From an uncultured Opitutales bacterium (GTDB taxonomy: Bacteria > Verrucomicrobiota > Verrucomicrobiia > Opitutales > Intestinicryptomonadaceae): a stretch of 64,000 nucleotides of DNA. Every line of letters starts with the position of its first letter. The stretch's first letter is position 1. The DNA is taken from positions 131,298 through 195,297 of the forward strand of contig CAKTTC010000004.1 of NCBI GenBank assembly GCA_934613645.1, written 5' to 3'. Position numbers and translations under genes: made by a program. The notes beneath the pieces are model-generated. The model did not search any database. It was not told the DNA's origin and saw only the letters and a program-made list of their open reading frames with translations. This document shows positions 57,573 to 64,000 of the stretch, piece by piece.

Positions 57573-58540
57573 TGGAAGATTCCGAACTGGTTTCAGTGGG
57601 CGCAAACGTCCTCAAAAGCGAGGCCGCCTGCATTCTGGCGGCGGTTGACAACCTCGGCGAAAGCTTCGCGCGGGCAGTCAAAACAATTCTCGGGCACAAG
57701 GGCAAGCTTATGGTTTGCGGCGTCGGGAAATCGGGACTTGTCGGGCAGAAAATAGCCGCAACGCTTTCGAGCACCGGCACGCCCGCCGTGTTTATGCACG
57801 CCTGCGACGCCGCCCACGGCGACTTGGGCGTATACGAACCCGCCGACCCCACGCTGCTGATTTCCAACAGCGGCTCTACCGTGGAATGCCTGCGGCTTAT
57901 CCCCATTCTCAAAAAATTCAACTCCACAATCATCGCGCTCATCGGCAATCTCGACTCTCCCATGGGGCGCGAGTGCGACATCATTCTGAACGCGTCGTCG
58001 AACGGCGAAGCCGACCCCATCGGCATTGTCCCCACGAATTCGACCACGCTCGCCCTTGCAATCGGCGACGCTCTCGCGTGCGCTCTTATGCGCGCCAGAA
58101 ACTTCACCAAAGAGGATTTTGCGAAATACCACCCCGCGGGGCAGCTCGGCAGAAACCTGCTGCTGAAAGTCAGCGATGTTATGCACAAAACCGACCACTG
58201 CGCCATTGTCTCCGCGCAGGCAACCGCGCGCGAAGTGGTTATAGCCATGACCGAAAAACCGCTCGGCGCGGCGTGCATTCTCGATTCCGACGGCAAAATT
58301 TCTGGTTTGGTTACCGACGGCGACATACGCAGAATGCTGCGCAACGTTTCCAATATCGACGCCGTCAAATGCGCCGACATCATGACTGTTTCCCCCATAT
58401 GCGTCGAGTCGTCGGCGTCGCTGGGCGAGGCTGTCCGCCTGATGGAGGACAGACGCTCCAAACTGTCGGTTTTGCCCGTTGTTGAAAACGGCAAATTCGA
58501 AGGTCTGCTGCGCCTGCACGACGTTTATCAACCCCTGTGA
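57572..58540 (+). CDS. kdsD: Arabinose-5-phosphate isomerase (KdsD/KpsF)
   Basis: A 322-residue enzyme that makes arabinose 5-phosphate, the Kdo precursor. The SIS domain (about 35-170) has CGVGKSGLVGQKIAATLSST, SNSGSTVECLRLIP and FAKYHPAGQLGRNLL. Two CBS domains follow (about 205-322). Its ATG overlaps the kdsB stop, a strong sign of coupling within a Kdo module. Confidence 0.94.
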   Translation: MEDSELVSVGANVLKSEAACILAAVDNLGESFARAVKTILGHKGKLMVCGVGKSGLVGQKIAATLSSTGTPAVFMHACDAAHGDLGVYEPADPTLLISNSGSTVECLRLIPILKKFNSTIIALIGNLDSPMGRECDIILNASSNGEADPIGIVPTNSTTLALAIGDALACALMRARNFTKEDFAKYHPAGQLGRNLLLKVSDVMHKTDHCAIVSAQATAREVVIAMTEKPLGAACILDSDGKISGLVTDGDIRRMLRNVSNIDAVKCADIMTVSPICVESSASLGEAVRLMEDRRSKLSVLPVVENGKFEGLLRLHDVYQPL

Positions 58541-58546
58541 TAAAAT

Positions 58547-59116
58547 ATGAAAATTGCGGAATCTTTGGGATTTTTTCTGCGCTACGTTAAAAACCCCGCG
58601 TCGATAGGCGCAGTGTGCCCAAGCTCTCGTTTTTTGGCGCGCAAAATGGTTGCGCCGCTCAAGGGCGCAGTGGGCGGCGACGACGTTGTTGCGGAGTTCG
58701 GTTCGGGCACGGGCGCAATAACAAAGTATATTGCGTCGGAGCTTTCCGTGAAGCAGTCGAACTTGTTCTGCTTTGAATTCGACCCCGTTTCGGCCGACGT
58801 TTTGCGCGCAAAGTTTCCTGCCGCAAACATAGTAAACGACAGCGCGGAGAAAATCGCCGACTTGGGCGATGCCCTCCCGCGCCTGAAGTGTATTGTTTCC
58901 TGCCTGCCGCTGCTTTCGCTCCCGAGTCAGGTTGTGGCAAGCATTCTGCAAAACGCCGAAAACGCCTTGCCCAAAGGCGGACTGTTCGTGCAGTTTACAT
59001 ACAATTTGGCACATTCGCCCGCCGAGCCGCATTTTAAGGCAATGAAACGCGTTTGCACTTCGTTCGCCGCGCTGAACATTCCGCCCGCGCGCGTCGATGT
59101 TTTCCGCAAATACTAA
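58547..59116 (+). CDS. SAM-dependent methyltransferase, PmtA-like
   Basis: A 189-residue class I methyltransferase. The SAM motif is VAEFGSGTGAIT. The opening FFLRYVKNPASIGAVCPSSRFLARKM is shared by phospholipid N-methyltransferases and KsgA-like proteins. SCLPLLSLP corresponds to the catalytic-loop region. A lipid or small-molecule substrate is likely. It lies 6 bases after kdsD. Confidence 0.75.
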   Translation: MKIAESLGFFLRYVKNPASIGAVCPSSRFLARKMVAPLKGAVGGDDVVAEFGSGTGAITKYIASELSVKQSNLFCFEFDPVSADVLRAKFPAANIVNDSAEKIADLGDALPRLKCIVSCLPLLSLPSQVVASILQNAENALPKGGLFVQFTYNLAHSPAEPHFKAMKRVCTSFAALNIPPARVDVFRKY

Positions 59117-59214
59117 AATGTAAAAATTCCGTTCGGGATTTTGCTCGCGCGTTGTCCGCGCCTTTCGTCCGCGGCGTAATGTCCGTTTCGGCGGTGTGAT
59201 GTCCAAAAAATGCG

Positions 59215-59242
59215 TTGATAAAACAGCCGATAAATGTAGAAT
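59215..59242 (+). promoter_or_regulatory. Predicted promoter of the GH5-like gene
   Basis: TTGATA (59215-59220), 16-base spacer, TAGAAT (59237-59242). Just upstream two copies of GTxATGTCC lie 22 bases apart and could bind a regulator, perhaps the AraC protein encoded downstream. Confidence 0.6.
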
Positions 59243-59288
59243 CTTTCGTAGCAATTTTGACTGAAAACAAAAAAACGGAGGATAAAAA

Positions 59289-60407
59289 ATGGGAATATTT
59301 TCGCTGAAAAAGGCACTCGTAGCCTGCGCAGTCGTTGCGGCGTCCGCGCTTTTTGCGCGCGATGTCTGGACTTGCGAACAGGCAAACGAATGGTTCGCAA
59401 AACAAAAATACAGGGCGGGCGTAAACTATGTGCCGTCTTACGCAATAAACAGCATAGAGTTTTGGCAAAAAGAGTCGTATAATCCGAAAATCATAGACAG
59501 CGAGCTTGCCTTGCTGGAGTCGCTCGGAATGAATACCGTCAGGGTTTTCCTCAACGACTTGGTTTGGAAAGACGACCCCGAAGGTTTCTACAAGCGTCTG
59601 GACAACTTCCTTGAAATAGCCGACAAACACGGCGCGGGCGTTATGTTCGTCTTCTTCACAAACGGCGGCAAAGACAACGGCAAACTCGGCAAACAGGACG
59701 GCCCCAACGGCACGCACAATTCGAACTGGCGCAAAACCCCAAGCTACAGCGTGCTCGGCGACAAGTCGAAATGGGGCTACTTGGAGGAATACGTAAAGGG
59801 CGTTGTCTCGCGCTACGCAAACGACAAACGCGTTCTCGTTTGGGACATCTACAACGAACCCGGTCACATCAAAAGCCCGCACGTAAAAGGCGGCGGGGCA
59901 AACCTGTCCGAAGAAGACGTTCAACGCCTCAGAAAAATGTCGCTCGATTTCCTCGAAGCCACCGCGCAGTGGGCGCGCTCGTGCAACCCGTCGCAGCCGA
60001 TAACCTACGGAACATTTGTCCCCGACTCAACCCCGCACGGCAAAATGTTCAACAACCTCATATACTCGCAAAGCGATGTAATTTCGTATCACAGCTACGG
60101 CAACATCATCAGGCAAATTTCGCGGCTTAAGGAGGCGCGCAAACACAACCGCCCCGTTATGTGCACCGAGTGGATGGCGCGCCCGACGGGAAGCTGCTTC
60201 AACCCCGTGTTGAAATTTTTGAAGCAAAACAATGTCTGGAGCTACTCTTTCGGGCTGGTTGCGGGCAAAATCGAGACGTGGAGGCCGTCGTTCGACCTGT
60301 CTTGCCCCGAACTCGACAGCATTTGGTATCACGATATTTTCAAAGCCGACCATACCCCGTATGAGCCGACTGAAGTGGAATACATAAAAAGCGTTTTGAA
60401 AGACTGA
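59289..60407 (+). CDS. Secreted glycoside hydrolase, family 5-like (clan GH-A)
   Basis: A 372-residue secreted TIM-barrel glycosidase. A signal peptide ends near residue 24 (ALFARD). The acid/base is Glu190 in WDIYNEPG and the nucleophile Glu294 in MCTEWMARP. The early GMNTVRVFLNDLVW strand is usual. Likely substrates are beta-linked glucans, mannans or xylans, but subfamily cannot be assigned. Ribosome binding site CGGAGG is strong. An AraC regulator follows within 7 bases, suggesting local control. Confidence 0.84.
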   Translation: MGIFSLKKALVACAVVAASALFARDVWTCEQANEWFAKQKYRAGVNYVPSYAINSIEFWQKESYNPKIIDSELALLESLGMNTVRVFLNDLVWKDDPEGFYKRLDNFLEIADKHGAGVMFVFFTNGGKDNGKLGKQDGPNGTHNSNWRKTPSYSVLGDKSKWGYLEEYVKGVVSRYANDKRVLVWDIYNEPGHIKSPHVKGGGANLSEEDVQRLRKMSLDFLEATAQWARSCNPSQPITYGTFVPDSTPHGKMFNNLIYSQSDVISYHSYGNIIRQISRLKEARKHNRPVMCTEWMARPTGSCFNPVLKFLKQNNVWSYSFGLVAGKIETWRPSFDLSCPELDSIWYHDIFKADHTPYEPTEVEYIKSVLKD

Positions 60408-60414
60408 CGTTTCA

Positions 60415-61368
60415 ATGAAAAGCGCGCGCGGGAAAACGGCGGGCAAGACAAATGCCGCGCCGTATGTGTGGAAGATTCTCGACGACACCGAGATGAAACT
60501 CTGCCCCGCGGGCACGCGCATGAAATACATCTTCTTCCGCCCCGAAAAATATCCGCGGCTTAAAAAAATAAAGGGAGACAGGGAAACCACACTCACCTAT
60601 CCGCCGAAAGATTTTCCCGTTTGGGAAAAACATTTTATAAGGTCGGTGGGCGTTGCGGAGCACTCAAAGGGCTACTACCATTCGCGCATAAACGGAGACT
60701 TCACCGACGTGCTGTTCGTGGCCTCGGGAACACTCGGCGTTAAATTCGGCGAAAGGAAAATCGGCGTCGGCAGGGGCGGAATTGTGATAGTGCCCCCTCA
60801 TTGCCTTGTCGATACCTACGTCAACAGACGGTGCGTTCTGTATTGGCTTCATTTGGAAAACAACGCAAAATGGCACGCGCTTGTGGGAGATTCAATTTCC
60901 GTAAAAACGCCCGAATGCTTTTCGGAACTTGTATCAATCCTTTTCGCATACGAGAGCGAACTTTACTCGCAGAAATGCTCGCTCGGGGTGCTCGAGCTTT
61001 TGGCGGAATCGTTCGCCGCAGTTTTCGGGAAAATTTTCGAAGAATACGGAGCTTCGGCTCTGCAGGATAATGTAAAAAAACTGGAGGCAGCAATGGAAGA
61101 ATCGCCCGCGCGGCATTGGGAACTTCGCACCGAGGCGAAAAAACTCGGTATCTCGCCCGAAACGCTCGACAGCTTGCTTGTGAAATTGACCTCGTGCACA
61201 TTCCCGAAATACTTGGCGCGTTGCAAAATGAAAGCCGCCCTGAAAATGGTAGTTTCGGGGGAATTCCCAAACGCAAAAATCGCCGAGAAAATCGGCTACG
61301 CCAACGCCTATTCATTCTCGAAAGCGTTTAAAAAATACTACGGCTCCTCCCCAAAAATGATACAATAA
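60415..61368 (+). CDS. AraC-family transcriptional regulator
   Basis: A 317-residue regulator. Residues 70-150 form a cupin-like sensor part (HSRINGDFTDVLFVASGTLG, then GRGGIVIVPPH). The C-terminal AraC DNA-binding domain has two helix-turn-helix units; the second holds IAEKIGYANAYSFSKAFKKYYG, the family signature. It probably responds to a sugar and controls the GH5-like gene just upstream, and possibly itself. Its stop is followed at once by a family 1 repeat. Confidence 0.88.
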   Translation: MKSARGKTAGKTNAAPYVWKILDDTEMKLCPAGTRMKYIFFRPEKYPRLKKIKGDRETTLTYPPKDFPVWEKHFIRSVGVAEHSKGYYHSRINGDFTDVLFVASGTLGVKFGERKIGVGRGGIVIVPPHCLVDTYVNRRCVLYWLHLENNAKWHALVGDSISVKTPECFSELVSILFAYESELYSQKCSLGVLELLAESFAAVFGKIFEEYGASALQDNVKKLEAAMEESPARHWELRTEAKKLGISPETLDSLLVKLTSCTFPKYLARCKMKAALKMVVSGEFPNAKIAEKIGYANAYSFSKAFKKYYGSSPKMIQ

Positions 61369-61370
61369 AT

Positions 61371-61437
61371 TTTTTATATGTTGGTAAGTGGCGGCGATTG
61401 CCGTAGGCAATTCGCCTTTGCTTGCTGATTAAAGTTT
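61371..61437 (-). repeat. Covarying hairpin repeat, family 1, copy 13
   Basis: The stem is ATTGCC/GGCAAT with loop GTA. It starts 2 bases after the araC-type gene stop. Confidence 0.78.
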
Positions 61438-61480
61438 TTATATGTTGATAAGCGGCGGCGGCGGGCATAGCCCGTGCGTT
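61438..61480 (-). repeat. Covarying hairpin repeat, family 1, truncated copy 14
   Basis: The stem is CGGGC/GCCCG with loop ATA. The left side is shortened and it is fused to copies 13 and 15. Confidence 0.68.
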
Positions 61481-61551
61481 TTTTACATGTTGGGAAGTGG
61501 CGCGTATTGAACTTTGTTCAATGACGCTTGGTTCACTGGCTGAAGAAAAAA
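61481..61551 (-). repeat. Covarying hairpin repeat, family 1, copy 15
   Basis: The stem is ATTGAAC/GTTCAAT with loop TTT. Confidence 0.74.
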
Positions 61552-61611
61552 CTTTACTTTAATTAAGTGAGCAAAGGCGCACGAACAAAGTTCAGCCGCC
61601 GCCGACTTCTT
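61552..61611 (+). repeat. Covarying hairpin repeat, family 1, copy 16
   Basis: The stem is CGAAC/GTTCAG with loop AAA, inside GGCG/CGCC. Its outer edge marks the point where the minus-strand coding remnant stops looking like protein. Confidence 0.7.
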
Positions 61612-61890
61612 GCTGTCTAACATGCTACTAATCAATCGCGCGGCGTCAATTATCGAGACCCCCGCGCCCTGTAAAATGTGCTTAGCCGCCTGATATTCTT
61701 CGTTCGTTGTATTCGTAATACTATGGTCAATAAAATTTTTAAAAAATGTAGTATATCGTCTTGTCTTATTGCAAGATATGTAATTATAAAAAATCTTGAC
61801 TGCGTATGTTTTGGAATTTGCGACATGAATATTTACTTTTGTATCTAATTGATAATTAGCCTATAGGGCTCAAAAGCATGTATATAGTAT
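61605..61890 (-). pseudogene. Remnant of a protein-coding gene, family not recognised
   Basis: An open minus-strand frame with no ATG reads like protein in parts such as ANYQLDTKVNIHVANSKTYA, RRYTTFFKNFIDHS and EEYQAAKHILQGAGVSIIDA. At its 3' end it runs into a hairpin repeat and continues as repeat sequence. The N-terminal region of a tyrosine recombinase is a guess only. Loss of the start and the repeat junction suggest a broken gene. Confidence 0.4.
61709..61728. promoter_or_regulatory. Palindromic motif GTATT-N3-AATAC-TATGGTC, copy 1
   Basis: GTATTCGTAATAC is a dyad followed by TATGGTC. A second copy lies at 61888-61907, just before the orphan gene. Possible operator pair or recombination site. 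Confidence 0.45.
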
Positions 61891-61907
61891 TACGAATACT
61901 ATAGTCG
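61888..61907. promoter_or_regulatory. Palindromic motif GTATT-N3-AATAC-TATAGTC, copy 2
   Basis: GTATTACGAATAC followed by TATAGTC ends 9 bases before the ATG at 61917, where a repressor would block initiation. Confidence 0.45.
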
Positions 61908-61916
61908 GTTAACATA

Positions 61917-62630
61917 ATGGACTATAGCCAATTTGTGAACGCAGTTAAAGAAATGGGCACCGGTTTCCCGATACCTACATTGGGGAAGGAAAGTCATTTC
62001 TATGTGCAAATAAAAAATTCATGTGTAGAGGTAATCAATAGTAAAGGGAAAAGCTATTTGTTTTCCGAATACGAGTATGGTGTCGTTCTTGAACGATTTT
62101 GCAAGGCGCCTCAAGAACATCGATTCCACGCTTACTATTATGCGCGTAGCAATAAGGGTGGCTCGCATTATCCCACATGGGACGAAGGGAATCCCAATAC
62201 AATATTTTCGGGATATTTGCCTGCTCTTTTTAGGGAGTTATATTTTAGATGCGGGGTAAGCGTTATTGAAGATTCTTCAAACATTTGGAATTTTCATTAT
62301 GCCCCATATGATTTAAGAAAACTGAATAAAGTTTATTCCGAATGGTCGTTCGACGGTATTGTATCCATTCTAAAAAAGGAACGTCATTTGACGATTTTGA
62401 AGAAGAAAATTTCCATTTCAGAAAAAGACGGAACAATTTTTGCTTTGTTTGACGGACAATACATTAAAATCACAAGAATAGATTTTGAGGGTGTAAAAAA
62501 AGAAGTAGGAGCAACTGCATACCTACACTATAAAACGTCTGATTTACTGAAAAGTAAATTTATAAAAGATGTAATTAAGGCTATTTTAATCGAAATATTA
62601 AAAGCATTAATTCAAAGGCTATTTAAATAA
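61917..62630 (+). CDS. Orphan protein of unknown function in AT-rich island
   Basis: A 237-residue soluble protein with no signal peptide. It has many aromatic residues (for example HRFHAYYYARSNKGGSHYPTW) and ends in a hydrophobic, basic helix (VIKAILIEILKALIQRLFK) that could attach to membranes. Codon use is AT-rich, unlike most of the window, which suggests transfer. No family is recognised. The next gene, a secreted pentapeptide-repeat protein, has similar composition at its start, so they may have arrived together. Confidence 0.65.
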   Translation: MDYSQFVNAVKEMGTGFPIPTLGKESHFYVQIKNSCVEVINSKGKSYLFSEYEYGVVLERFCKAPQEHRFHAYYYARSNKGGSHYPTWDEGNPNTIFSGYLPALFRELYFRCGVSVIEDSSNIWNFHYAPYDLRKLNKVYSEWSFDGIVSILKKERHLTILKKKISISEKDGTIFALFDGQYIKITRIDFEGVKKEVGATAYLHYKTSDLLKSKFIKDVIKAILIEILKALIQRLFK

Positions 62631-62660
62631 TTTTAACGCGATAAAATAGGTTTGTTTTTT

Positions 62661-64000
62661 ATGAAAAAATATATTACAATATTAACAGCTTTGATAACAA
62701 TATCGGCGTTTGCTGATAATGATGTTCATACGGGGGAACTCAGTGGCAGTTATATAGGGACAAGTCATGTTAATTCCGTTTGGGAAAATACCTACGTCAA
62801 AGAGGGCGAAACCGTGTGGTTTTCTGAATATTACGATTCCACAAATTATAGTGGGGCAAATTTTAAAAACGCTGACTTAACTTCGGCTCATTTTGATGAG
62901 GCTGAACTAGGTGGTGCTGACTTCACAAATGCGAATTTAACCTCAGTTAGTTTCTGGGTCGCGAATGTTTCTGATGTTAATTTTACAAATGCAAATCTAA
63001 CTTCGGCGAGATTTGCGGGGGCAAATATTTATGATGCGAATTTTACAAACGCCATAATTAAAGGGGCTGATTTTTATGGCGGACTTGCTGAAGAACAGTT
63101 GAAATCTACAAAGAGTTACCAAGATAAAGATTTAACTGGAGTAAGATTTGATGGAGGTTATTTTAGTGGTTGGGACTTTAGTGGACAGAATTTGACGTCT
63201 GTTAGTTTTGGCAGTGGATATGGAAGTTCAACATTGATTGACACAATTTTTACAAATGCGATAGTTAAAGATGCACACTTTTATAATACAGTGTCAAAAG
63301 GTTTTACGGAAGCGCAGTTGAAATCAACGAAGAGCTATCAGGACAAAGATTTGACAGGGATAAACCTCGGTAAAAATGATTTAACTGGGTGGAATTTTGA
63401 GTCGCAAAATTTATCAAACTCGAATTTTTCAAACTCTAAATTTACAGACGCAATATTGGCAAATTCCAATGTATCGGAGGTTGATTTATCAGACGCGTCA
63501 ATCGGGGGCGCAAATCTATCAAATATAAAGGGTTTTACGGCGGAACAGTTGTATTCAACGGCAAGTTATAAAAATAAGGATTTGGAGAAAATCAATTTTT
63601 CTGGGAATGATTTGAGCGGCTGGAGTTTCGCTTCCCAGAATTTGTCCGATAGCGATTTTTCAAATGCAACACTCACAAGCACAACGTTTATTAATGCCAA
63701 AACAACAAACGCCAATTTCTCCAACACCATTTCAAAGGGGTTGACGCGTGCGCAGTTGGAAGCGGCGTCGAATGGGCTGACGAACATCAATCTTTCGAAC
63801 AACGATTTTGCGTCGGCGGGCTGGACGTTTGCGAATGCTGATTTAACAAACACGAAACTTGAAAACGCCACGCTTACAGGTGTTGACTTCAGCAATGCCA
63901 CGCTTACGGGGACAAGTTTTGCAAATGCCAAAACAACAAACGCCAATTTCTCCAACACCATTTCAAAGGGGTTGACGCGTGCGCAGTTGGAAGCGGCGTC
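62661..64000 (+). CDS. Secreted pentapeptide-repeat protein, 3' end beyond window
   Basis: An open frame of 446 codons to the window end. A signal peptide (MKKYITILTALITISAFA) is followed by about 40 residues and then tandem A(D/N)LxX-type pentapeptides, such as GANFKNADLTSAHFDEAEL. These fold as a right-handed square beta-helix. Larger modules of 60-70 residues recur, each with a KGxTxxQLxS(T) segment, SYQDKDLTG and GWxFxSQNL. Early modules are AT-rich; from about 63600 codons become GC-rich like the host. A 77-bp exact repeat (63693-63769 and 63924-64000) ends the visible part. A large surface or autotransporter protein is possible; the C-terminus is not in view. Confidence 0.85.
   Translation, partial: MKKYITILTALITISAFADNDVHTGELSGSYIGTSHVNSVWENTYVKEGETVWFSEYYDSTNYSGANFKNADLTSAHFDEAELGGADFTNANLTSVSFWVANVSDVNFTNANLTSARFAGANIYDANFTNAIIKGADFYGGLAEEQLKSTKSYQDKDLTGVRFDGGYFSGWDFSGQNLTSVSFGSGYGSSTLIDTIFTNAIVKDAHFYNTVSKGFTEAQLKSTKSYQDKDLTGINLGKNDLTGWNFESQNLSNSNFSNSKFTDAILANSNVSEVDLSDASIGGANLSNIKGFTAEQLYSTASYKNKDLEKINFSGNDLSGWSFASQNLSDSDFSNATLTSTTFINAKTTNANFSNTISKGLTRAQLEAASNGLTNINLSNNDFASAGWTFANADLTNTKLENATLTGVDFSNATLTGTSFANAKTTNANFSNTISKGLTRAQLEAA
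63693..64000 (+). repeat. 77-bp exact tandem repeat within the pentapeptide gene
   Basis: Bases 63693-63769 are repeated without change at 63924-64000, 231 bases apart (77 codons), so the module is in frame. The repeat continues beyond the window. Confidence 0.9.

Larger units (their letters stand above)
61369..61916. other. Repeat cluster and broken coding sequence before an AT-rich island
   Basis: The first 240 bases are four family 1 hairpins in mixed orientation. The next 300 bases are AT-rich and hold a minus-strand coding remnant and two copies of a palindromic motif. Confidence 0.65.

Noticed and set aside
1..64000. tRNA and rRNA genes
   Set aside because: No cloverleaf with TTCRANYC-type arm and no conserved rRNA segment was found by eye in any intergenic gap; a tRNAscan run would be decisive.

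Overview
The window reads as a chromosome segment of a Gram-negative, saccharolytic, probably anaerobic bacterium. Gene order and content (an rplY/ctc-pth-rpsF-ssb-rplI-dnaB block, HprK beside LptB, Tat-exported Gfo/Idh/MocA oxidoreductase with a sugar epimerase, the rpmF-plsX-fabH order) suggest Verrucomicrobiota, possibly a gut Opitutales. This is inference from gene content, not a database match. An outer membrane with Kdo lipid is implied by BamA, a Skp/OmpH chaperone, LptB, KdsB and KdsD. A rubredoxin plus flavodiiron protein pair fits an oxygen-sensitive lifestyle. No rRNA, tRNA, CRISPR array, transposase or complete integrase was seen.

Layout. 1-48 is the end of clpP. 252-3394 (minus) is a ClpX-like ATPase - MenG/UbiE - RluA operon. 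3581-5263 holds an HU/IHF protein and hisS. 5363-10457 is a carbohydrate region: a GH43 enzyme divergent from an epimerase / DoxX-like / oxidoreductase / discoidin-like operon. 10597-13147 carries a secreted protein of unknown role and the rubredoxin-flavodiiron pair. 13824-30479 is mostly housekeeping: anti-anti-sigma factor, L25, Pth, S6, SSB, L9, DnaB, BamA, Skp, LptB, HprK, MetH, RodA and RNase E/G. 31546-38107 is accessory: a HAD phosphatase, a GAF/AAA+/Fis regulator that has lost key motifs, and three phage-tail- or holin-like genes set among repeats. 38416-46079 holds miaB, a carboxyltransferase, L32, plsX, fabH, a SLC10-type transporter, L13 and S9. 46164-54677 is a complete argCJBDFG run followed by leuA behind a possible attenuator. 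54815-61368 contains a histone-like protein, a DegT aminotransferase, a membrane-anchored KdsB fusion, KdsD, a methyltransferase, a GH5-type enzyme and an AraC regulator. From about 61620 composition turns AT-rich and holds a broken reading frame, an orphan gene and a secreted pentapeptide-repeat protein that runs off the end.

The most unusual feature is non-coding. The long intergenic gaps (49-251, 13148-13823, 30480-31545, 36514-36983, 37248-37663, 38108-38415, 61369-61611) are built from a few families of hairpin repeats. One family, with about 17 copies here, keeps its flanks nearly constant while the two arms of its central stem change together from copy to copy. That compensatory pattern points to selection on, or copying by, a folded DNA or RNA structure. 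The same gaps share longer blocks, up to 44 bp with one mismatch, in direct and inverted orientation across tens of kilobases.
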